Shown: piece by piece, positions 57,360-64,000 of the stretch
Position numbering within the stretch: position 1 is the first letter of the stretch
Layout of the letters: the number at the start of each line of letters is the position of its first letter
Source: Hansfordia pulvinata
Lineage: Eukaryota > Ascomycota > Sordariomycetes > Xylariales
NCBI GenBank assembly: GCA_006538405.1
Contig: BJKQ01000015.1
Location: forward strand, 558,001 to 622,000
DNA length: 64,000 nucleotides
Reading direction: 5' to 3'
Notes under the pieces: generated by a model
The model's input: the letters and a program-made list of their open reading frames with translations, nothing else
Database searches by the model: none
Told to the model about the DNA's origin: nothing
Translations under genes and position numbers: made by a program

Positions 57360-57816
57360 ATGTCTCACGAATCCGTCTGGAACTCGCGCCCGCGCTCCTA
57401 CGGCAAGGGCTCTCGCTCTTGGTACGTCGCACACCCCTGAGCCGTCGCCCGCCCCCGATGACCGCTCGCGACCAAAGATGCTGTCGCGGATGTGGTCTTG
57501 CCGGTCTTCGATGGGGGCCAAGCGTTCCCATGGTTGCCGTGCTTGTGTCCTATCCTGCACCGACCAGCCAGCGCGACCGCCCAACCATGCCGCACAAAAG
57601 CTAACCGAATCTCGTTCCACAGCCGCGTCTGCTCCGCCCGCGCCGGTCTGATCCGCAAGTACGGCATCGACATCTGCCGTCAGTGCTTCCGCGAGAAGGC
57701 CGCCGACATTGGTTTCTCCAAGGTACGACACTGCACTATGCGCCTGCTTCCAGCGGCGCTGCCGCCCGCCCTCACCGCGCACGATACTGACTATGGTCCG
57801 AACACAGCACCGCTAA
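57360..57816 (+). CDS. rps29: 40S ribosomal protein S29 (uS14)
   Basis: Three exons: 57360-57421, 57623-57722, 57808-57816; the last encodes only His-Arg-stop. Product 56 aa, the standard size. Introns: GTACGT...CACAG (201 nt, with a CTAAC branch site 57600-57604) and GTACGA...ACACAG (85 nt). The four zinc-binding cysteines are at 21, 24, 39 and 42 ([18 protein letters not shown], then [10 protein letters not shown]). The C-terminus GFSKHR is the usual fungal end. uS14 is part of the 40S head near the mRNA channel. Confidence 0.97.
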
Positions 57817-59040
57817 GCGATTGCCGCCCTTCTTGCCCGACCCAAACAAAACAAAACACGAAAAAAGAAGAGGCCGCCCCGAACAACCTCCTCCATCTTT
57901 TCTCCACGGCACCCTCTACCTCTTCCCGCGGTTTCGATTTTTTCTTCGGGGGCCCCCAAGCATCTATGAAATGGAGTTGTCGGTTGTTGATTCATCACGG
58001 TTATGGAAAGAGAACGGGATTCAGGGGAAAAGAGCAGACACTCGCGCTCGGCTCAACGACCAATCGTCAACTGGGATGGTGGCAGCATGTGAGGGGTTCC
58101 GGCCCGTCGCGTGTTCATGACCCTCACCCAGTTCAGTCAGGGGCATCGCGAAGTGGGAGGTTGTGTACTCGAGGGGAGCCAGCTAGATCGCCTGCGACGA
58201 AAATGCTAATCACGAGAACCCGATGCCCCGACCTTGTTCGCAGCCCCCACCGTCTGTTCGCCAAGTGCTGTGCCTGTGGTTTCTTCTCGTGAGATGGGTA
58301 GTATCGCGTGATGTTTTCGCCCCTTCCTGCGCCCCTTGCCTTTCGGGTCACTGGCTTGGCCATGTGATTGCCTGCGTCCTCTTCGAGGTACACGCGTGTG
58401 ATGTTGAGCTCCGTTTCCTACGGCCTCCATCGCTGACCACTGCCGTGGGTTCATTGCCTTTGAGGGGCAAGCAGTGAGGGCGAAGAGACCTTGATCTGGG
58501 GGGACCAGGGATGCCAGAATTCCAAACAAGGGAATACATACTGAGTGTTGCGTGAACAGCTTTCATCCGAGAAATTGCATTTGCTAATTGTACCTCCAGT
58601 GCCACCTCGTGTTCAGTTCAGCTCCCAGGCAACGGGAGGCACCCAGCAATGCTCGGAACAGGCAGCCTTGAGCCTATGGGTACAAGACCTCGCCGTACGC
58701 GCAGCACTCTCTCCGAGTCTGCTGCCTGCGGTTGAGAGGACGTCCCATCGCGCGTGTTCCCCCAGCCAACCCCGGCAGAACTCCGGCAAGCCGCCCAGCG
58801 CCGACACGACACCTCGCCGGCGCGCATTCACTCGCTCGCAGGGCAAACCGCCCCCTTTCCGTTTGCAAACCCCCCGGAATACCCTGAGGGGGGTTAAATA
58901 TGTAAACCAGCCGCAGTCCTCATAACCAACACTCGACAGTCGTCTAGTCCAGCAGCTTGAAGACGCGGCCGTGTTACCCAGCGCGGTAACAAACGCTTGC
59001 AAGAATTCATGCCGCGTTCTGGTGCTCGCCCCCGGTTATC
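57817..59040. other. 3' flank of S29 and spacer
   Basis: No gene supported. Short open frames on both strands do not resemble known proteins. A TTAAATATG element at about 58889-58897 could be a TATA element for the putative RNA downstream. Confidence 0.45.
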
Positions 59041-59340
59041 CCCGCCCTCTGCTTGCGGTCCTGGGGCAAGGAGTTAGCTGAGTAGCCCCCCAGAGGGGAG
59101 TACCGAGCGCCTGACCTCCAGAGTTCCGCCAGTGCCTCAACCCAACCCCTCCGCCGGGGCGGGGCTGGGCGGGCGAGCCGTTCCCCGCTGTCAAGTTGCC
59201 TGCGGCGGTCGAGAGCCCGGGTTGAAGTCCCGGGGGCGTGTCCGGGGGCGAGGGCTTAACCCCCCGGATGGGCTCCTCGAGAGCTCCAGTTCGATGCGGT
59301 TGCAGCCCTTCGGGGTGGTTTTTTTTTTTTTTTTTTTTTT
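59041..59340 (+). ncRNA. Putative structured Pol III-type RNA (5' end unknown)
   Basis: A chain of GC-rich hairpins: CTGGGG 59061-59066 with CCCCAG 59088-59093; CCCGGG 59216-59221 with CCCGGG 59229-59234 (7-nt loop); TCCGGGGG 59241-59248 with CCCCCGGA 59261-59268; and CCC-TTCG-GGG (59306-59315), a tetraloop stem. The run ends with T22 (59319-59340), a Pol III-style terminator. Sequences like the internal A box (TAGCTGAGTAG, 59075-59085) and B box (GGTTGAAGTCC, 59220-59230; one deviation from GGTTCGANTCC) are present but 145 bp apart, more than in tRNAs. A TATA-like element lies at 58889. I could not match it to SRP, RNase P, RNase MRP or U6 RNA from memory. The transcript is inferred only. 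Confidence 0.3.
59319..59340 (+). terminator. T22 run, possible Pol III terminator
   Basis: Twenty-two consecutive T directly after a CCC-TTCG-GGG hairpin. It could also be the A-tail of an inserted retroelement on the opposite strand, at the border of a RIP-mutated block. Confidence 0.4.
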
Positions 59341-59870
59341 AGCATAGTTCATCGCTTTTTCCCTTTCTTTTCTTAAATATTAAGGTCGGGAGTTCGAGTC
59401 TCGGAATCGCCGTTCGGTTTCCCTTTTCACGACTCTCGACTTTTAAAGTTATAAATATAACGCTTTCACCTTATAAGCTTACCCGTTAATTACTACTTAA
59501 ACAAGAGCGAACGGGTCGGATCGGGTGCTTACACAGTTAAGGCTCGTGCTAGCCCGACGACCCGCGCCTTCTCCGGCCTGCCTGCCCGAGTTCATCGTCC
59601 TTAAACCAGCTTAACCATGCCATCCTTATTCCCCAGCCTTACCGCCTCCTCCTCCGCCGTCGAAGACGACCTCTTAACCCCGTTAAGCGCCGCCCGTCTC
59701 CGCCTGTTCTCCGAGCTAAGCGGCGGCATCGGCGATGGGTAAATAACGCGGCGCGGGTAAGAAGAGTTTAACGTGCGAGTATATAAAGGGCGAAACGTTA
59801 TTACACGTGCGGTTCGAAATGCGTTAAGATCGCGCAGAAACGGAGTTTATATCGCCATGTTCTGAACGCT
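59341..59870. repeat. RIP-mutated repeat remnant
   Basis: Sharp change of composition from the GC-rich left flank. Hand count over 59341-59520: TpA 16, ApT 10 (ratio 1.6); CpA+TpG 5 against ApC+GpT 19 (0.26). Both pass the usual thresholds for repeat-induced point mutation (above about 0.9 and below about 1.0). TTAA tetramers are frequent, CpA is rare. The original element is not recognisable. A tRNA-T-arm-like sequence sits at 59387-59403. Confidence 0.65.
59617..59742 (+). pseudogene. Short relic ORF inside the RIP block
   Basis: A 41-codon frame beginning MPSLFPSLTASSSAVEDD and ending at TAA. It uses TTA and CTA leucine codons, unusual next to the GC-rich codons of neighbouring genes and consistent with C-to-T changes. 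It looks like the start of a longer coding sequence in a repeat, truncated by mutation. Family unknown. Confidence 0.25.
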
Positions 59871-60128
59871 TAAATGTGCTGGAGAGGAGAAACAGTTTTG
59901 ATAAATGGTCGTAATACACGAGATCTTATTGGTACAACACGGCCCCTACTTATCAGGTCGGCCTTTTTATCACGCGCAGCGGACTCCGGAATGACCACCT
60001 GCGGCCTCGCTTTCCCCGATGCCCTGTTCGCCTGCTGTAGCAAAGGAGCATTGGGCAGCTTCAAATATACATTTCCCAATCCAAACCTCTTACAAAACTG
60101 TCCGACAATCCACTCGTCACGTCTCCTC

Positions 60129-61529
60129 TTACAGGATGCGGGTGACGATACCGGTGGCGACAGTGCGACCACCCTCGCGGACGTTGATGCGGCCACCAAC
60201 CTCGACGGCAAGAGGCGCGTTCAGCTCGGCAACCATTTCAGTGTTGTCGCCGGGCATGATCATCTGGGTCTTGTCCTCGACCTCCTCAGGGAAGGTCAGA
60301 GTGCAAGATTCATCAGCGGTTCTGATGTACATCTGGGGGCGGTAGTTCTGGGTGAAGCCGGTGTGGCGACCGCCCTCGTCCTTGGTCAGGACGTAGAGGG
60401 AGACCATGAACTTCTTGTGGGACTTGACGGAGCCGGGCTTGCAGATGACCATACCACGGCGGATGTCCTCGCGGCGGATACCGCGGAGGAGCAGGCCGGA
60501 GTTGTCACCGGCGCGGGACTCGTCGCAGGACTTCTTGAAGGTCTCAATGTCGGTGACCTTGGTCTTCATGATCTCGTTGCCCTTGCCTATAATCTCAATC
60601 TCGGAGTCCTTCTTCAGGATACCACGCTCGACACGGCCGGAGGCGACGGTGCCGCGGCCGGGGATGGAGAAGACATCCTCGACGGACAGGAGGAAGGGCT
60701 TGTCGTGGTCACGCTGGGGGGTGGGAATCCACTCGTCGACGTGGCGCATGAGCTCGTCGATCTTGTCGACGCCAATGTCGTTGCGCTTGTTCTCAATGGC
60801 CATCAGGGCAGAGCCCATGACGACGGGGGTCTCGTCACCCTCGAAGCCGTACTGGGTCAGGAGCTCGCGCATCTCCATCTCGACGAGCTCCAGCATCTCG
60901 GGGTCCTCGATGGCGTCGACCTTGTTGACAAAGACGACAATCTTCTGGACACCGACCTGGCGGGCGAGCAGCAGATGCTCACGGGTCTGGGGCATCTGGC
61001 CGTCCGAGGCGGCAACGACAATGATGGCGCCGTCCATGTTGGCGGCACCAGTAATCATGTTCTTGATGTAATCGGCGTGACCGGGGCAGTCGACGTGGGA
61101 GTAGTGGCGGTTCTCGGTAGCGTACTCGATGTGTGCGGTGGAGATGGTGATACCACGCTTGCGCTCCTCGGGAGCCTTGTCGATGGCGCCATACTCGAGG
61201 AAGTTGGCCAGGCCGAGCTCAGACTGGCGCTTGGTGATGGCAGCGGAGAGGGTGGTCTATCAGGCAAGGTTAGCTTGGGCGCGCCAGGGGGCGAGCGAGC
61301 ACCGCTCGATCTCCCTCACCTTTCCGTGGTCGACGTGGCCGATGGTACCAATGTTGACGTGAGGCTTGTTGCGCTCGTAGGCGGCGGCGTATGTCCGGGA
61401 CAGGTTGAGGGCGGTCTGGACGTTTTGCTGGCGGATGGAGAACTGCAGAGGGTTCGAGGCGGCGCCGGCGCGCAGAGAGTGGCGGGAGAAGCGCAGGAAG
61501 GGCGCAACCGTTCTGAAGGAGGACGACAT
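60129..61529 (-). CDS. tuf1: Mitochondrial elongation factor Tu
   Basis: Two exons, 61529-61320 and 61256-60129 (intron 63 nt, GTGAGG...GATAG), giving 445 aa. The first about 48 residues are Arg/Ser-rich without acids, a mitochondrial presequence. GTPase motifs follow: G1 GHVDHGK|TTL (the intron falls between K and T), G2 region [13 protein letters not shown]3 DCPGHADY, G4 NKVD, G5 GSALMA. The C-terminal beta-barrel domains are complete, ending [15 protein letters not shown]-Tu delivers aminoacyl-tRNA to the mitochondrial ribosome. A 619-codon open frame runs antisense across the gene but reflects codon bias, not a second gene. The NAD kinase gene lies upstream on the same strand, with 523 bp between. 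Confidence 0.98.
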
Positions 61530-62052
61530 TATGAGGGATTACGGCAAGAACAAGACAGGAATACACGAGGAGGAGAGAAGGAGAGGCGCCCAAGCACAGG
61601 AGTGGACGGGGAGGCGGATGGGGGAAAGGGGGCGATGGTAGGGAGTGAGGAGATGGATGAGATGGGGAGACGAGATGTCGTCAATGCAGAGAGCAGGACT
61701 TCTGGCAGAGATGTAGCCGTAATCAGAAAATAATGGGCAGTAATTCGACGCCCCATTCAGGCCATGGCTCGAATGGCCCGGCCGCTGGGAAATTTTCACT
61801 AGCGCGTTTTCGCTGCTGTCGCCCTCGCGTGTCTGTGTCTGGGCGCAAGCAAAGTACGAGCAAGATTACGAGGCAGTCGCCGCAGGGCCACATCAGATGC
61901 AGACATCGTGGGATTGATGGAAGCTCCACCAACTAATAACGGGGTTATTCACATATAAGCTACGGGGACTGGATACATATACATCAAGTAGTGCAGTGCT
62001 CCAGGCCGGTCCGGCGCGTCCTCCGCGCTCCGCTGTCGACCGCATGACACGG
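61530..62052. promoter_or_regulatory. EF-Tu promoter region and NAD kinase 3' flank
   Basis: About 520 bp between the NAD kinase stop and the EF-Tu start, both on the minus strand. It must contain the EF-Tu promoter. C/T-rich leader on the coding strand; no clear TATA box. Confidence 0.5.
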
Positions 62053-63885
62053 CTACATGGCCTTGTTGTACCCCTCGTTCTTCTGCTTCTGCCGCGTGTT
62101 CCAGCCCAGCTTGCCGCTGATGCTGTTGATCCAGTCCTCGCTGCGCTGCCCGTGCGGCTGCACGCTCGCAAACGGGAACCGGCTGGCGCTGATCGTCACG
62201 TAGTCGCCCGGGTGCAGCTCCAGGCGCTCTCGCCCGTCGAAGCTCGCCCAGCTGCTCGTCCTCGCGTCGTACGGCACGCCGATCCGCAGCACAATCGTGT
62301 CCGGCAGGATGATGGGCCTGAAGGACAGCGTGTGCGCGCAGATCGACGTCACCAGCATGACCGGGTTGTCGGGGTGGCACAGCGACCCGCCCGCCGCCAG
62401 GTTGTACGCCGTGGACCCCGTCGGCGTCGAGACGCAGACCCCGTCGGCGAGGACGGACGTGAAATGCTCGTCGTCGCCGAATATCTCGGTGTAAGACATG
62501 GCTGCGGGCAGTTAGTCTTGGCGCCTGACGCCCACGTGGGAAAGGGGAATGAGCCCTTACTTGGGTTAGGCCCTCGATCAATGACAATCTCGTTGAGGAT
62601 TTCAAAGATCCCGTCCGGCTTGTGTGTATGTTCGTCGTCTCTCTCCACGCCGACCAGCTCTTCCACAAGGTCCCGTCTTGTTGGCGTATCTTGGCCTTCT
62701 TCGCCGCCCTCGGCTTGCGCGAGCTGTTGTCTCCTCTGGCTGCGCATCACCGTCCCTTCGAAGCGCAACCGGAGACTGACCACCACGCCGTCATTGAAGG
62801 CCTTGTTGATGGTGTTCTGGTAGTCGGCAAAGTCGAATTTGGTGAGGAATCCCAGGCTCCCGAGGGCAAAGCTGAGCACCGGGGGCACGATCTTCTGGAA
62901 GAGCCAGCTGGCATAGAGGACAGTGCCGTCACCGCCGAGGGTGATGACAAAATCAAAGGTGTGGGGTCTCTGCCGGCACATGTCCTCGTTCCAGAAACGC
63001 AGACGAGAGTCAACGGCGTTGCTGGGCACGTCCAGATGGTCCGTCTCGCCGGCATCCGCGTACTCGCGGCGCAGCTCGCGAAGCAGGCCCGGGATGTCGA
63101 ACTTTTTGTGGTCCTTGAAGCTGTCCTGAACGTACACGGTGTACTTGACGTCCCTCTCCCTGCTGAGCAGCCACTTGGCCAGCTCTCTGGTCTTGGGGAT
63201 CAGGTCCTGGTCGTAGATCTTGGTCAGGAGGAAGATGTTCTTGGCCCTGAACTTGAGCTTCATGCTGCCCAGCCGCCTGCTTAGCTCCCGGACACCCCAG
63301 GCCATCTCGCTCAGCTGCTTCTTGGTGAGCAGCCGGCTGTGCAGTGCCTCGTCCGCGGCGGGGTCGGCGGAGGGACCGCCGGACTTGTCCAGGCTGTGGC
63401 TGCGCATGCTTTCCTCGATCTGCTTTACATCGGCACTGCCATCATGGGACGAGGGGCTTCCCAGGGTTAGCGACGTGCCGGCGGGGTCGAGCTGGCGACC
63501 GGAGACGGGGTCGTGATCAGCATAGCTGGAGCCCCGGGGAGAGGACGAGGCTGTGTGCGGGTGAGATCTCCTATACTCGATAAGCTTGTGGACGAGGCAG
63601 CGAGTCTTGGCCGTGGAGCGAGACAGCTGCGGGTCTACCGAGTCGGATGAGACGAGAGAGCTCTTCCGGCGGTAGGGATTGCCCGGCTCGAAGGTGACCT
63701 GGTTGGGCGGGTCAGAATGGTGAAGCTTGAGCCGACGGAGCGGGCCGGCCAGGAGAGCTGGAGACGCTCACTTCAACTGGTTTGTGGTCATCATCGCTGG
63801 CGCTAGAGGGGTGGTCGTCGTAGTGAAGCGACGCGGGATGATGGCTTGACCCCGGGGGCTCTGTTTCCTCTGTGTGTTGCGTCAT
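62053..63885 (-). CDS. NAD+ kinase
   Basis: Three exons: 63885-63772, 63698-62561 and 62501-62053, giving 566 aa. Introns of 73 nt (GTGAGC...ACCAG) and 59 nt (GTAAGG...GCAG) join VE|VTFEPGNPYRRKSS and DRGPNPT|MSYTEIFGDDEHFTS, both continuous with the family. Residues 1-150 are a variable, Ser-rich N-terminus (MTQHTEETEPPGSSHH). The catalytic part has the GGDG motif in FVITLGGDGTVLYASWLF, the NAD-binding FGSLGFLT-type block as ALGSLGFLTKFDF, and CVSTPTGSTAYNLAAGG. The enzyme phosphorylates NAD+ to NADP+ with ATP. The C-terminus (WNTRQKQKNEGYNKAM) is not membrane or targeting-like; localisation probably cytosolic. Complete within the window. Confidence 0.95.
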
Positions 63886-64000
63886 CGACGAGGGATGGGC
63901 AACGAGCCTGGAAGCCAGCCAAGGGTATGACCCGACTGGCGTTGGTGGCCCTATGTGCTGTTTACGTGGAAGTAATGCAGTACAATGGGCGGGGAAAATG
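63886..64000. other. Upstream flank of NAD kinase
   Basis: The last 115 bases are the immediate 5' region of the NAD kinase gene. Nothing else seen. Confidence 0.5.

Noticed and set aside
59874..61733. A 619-codon open frame antisense to EF-Tu
   Set aside because: It mirrors the codon bias of a highly expressed gene; EF-Tu motifs on the other strand are unambiguous.

Overview
The window looks like nuclear DNA of a filamentous ascomycete, most likely a Sordariomycete and possibly near the Sordariales/Chaetomiaceae. That placement is an inference from family resemblance; no search was run. The supporting signs are GC-rich sequence, short GT-AG introns of about 55-160 nt (several with CTAAC branch points), long gene-free spacers full of microsatellites, and one TpA-rich block with the dinucleotide signature of repeat-induced point mutation (RIP). 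I found no bacterial-style operons, prophage, CRISPR array or secondary-metabolite cluster.

Layout. 1-21 kb: a 2EXR-domain protein (-), a two-ORF Mug190/tricalbin-type SMP-C2 lipid-transfer protein (-), a METTL13/EEF1AKMT4-like methyltransferase (-), an HD-domain cyanamide-hydratase-like enzyme (+), the AP-2 mu subunit (+) and a small cysteine-rich, AN1-like protein (+). 21.4-28.9 kb: a gene-free spacer with a 90-bp hairpin. 28.9-36.8 kb: a 1521-aa mostly disordered protein with a C-terminal methyltransferase domain (+), convergent with a membrane-associated alpha/beta hydrolase (-). 36.8-45.4 kb: a second, 8.6-kb gene-free spacer. 45.4-64 kb: a BAR-domain protein (+), a 2OG-Fe(II) oxygenase (+), the RING E3 ligase DscA/Tul1 (-), HSBP1 (+), an ERp38-type protein disulfide isomerase (-), ribosomal protein uS14/S29 (+), a possible structured Pol III-type RNA ending in T22, a RIP-mutated remnant, mitochondrial EF-Tu (-) and an NAD+ kinase (-), complete within the window.

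Themes. Three genes serve membrane traffic or membrane contacts (AP-2 mu, BAR protein, Mug190). From 51 to 61.5 kb there is a run of protein-homeostasis and translation genes (DscA, HSBP1, ERp38, S29, EF-Tu) with two short divergent promoters. Exon structures were worked out by joining reading frames at canonical splice sites so that family-conserved sequence stays continuous.

Main unexplained signals. (1) The octamer TACGAGTA (reverse complement TACTCGTA) occurs 20 times by my count, always outside the coding genes I call, where about one or two would be expected by chance. (2) Three genes need one extra base in a G/C run to restore a conserved reading frame; for one of them an intron is a possible alternative. 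(3) A chain of strong hairpins followed by T22 lies between the S29 gene and the RIP block. (4) A 17-bp perfect inverted repeat sits in the 21-28 kb spacer. No complete new multi-gene system is visible.
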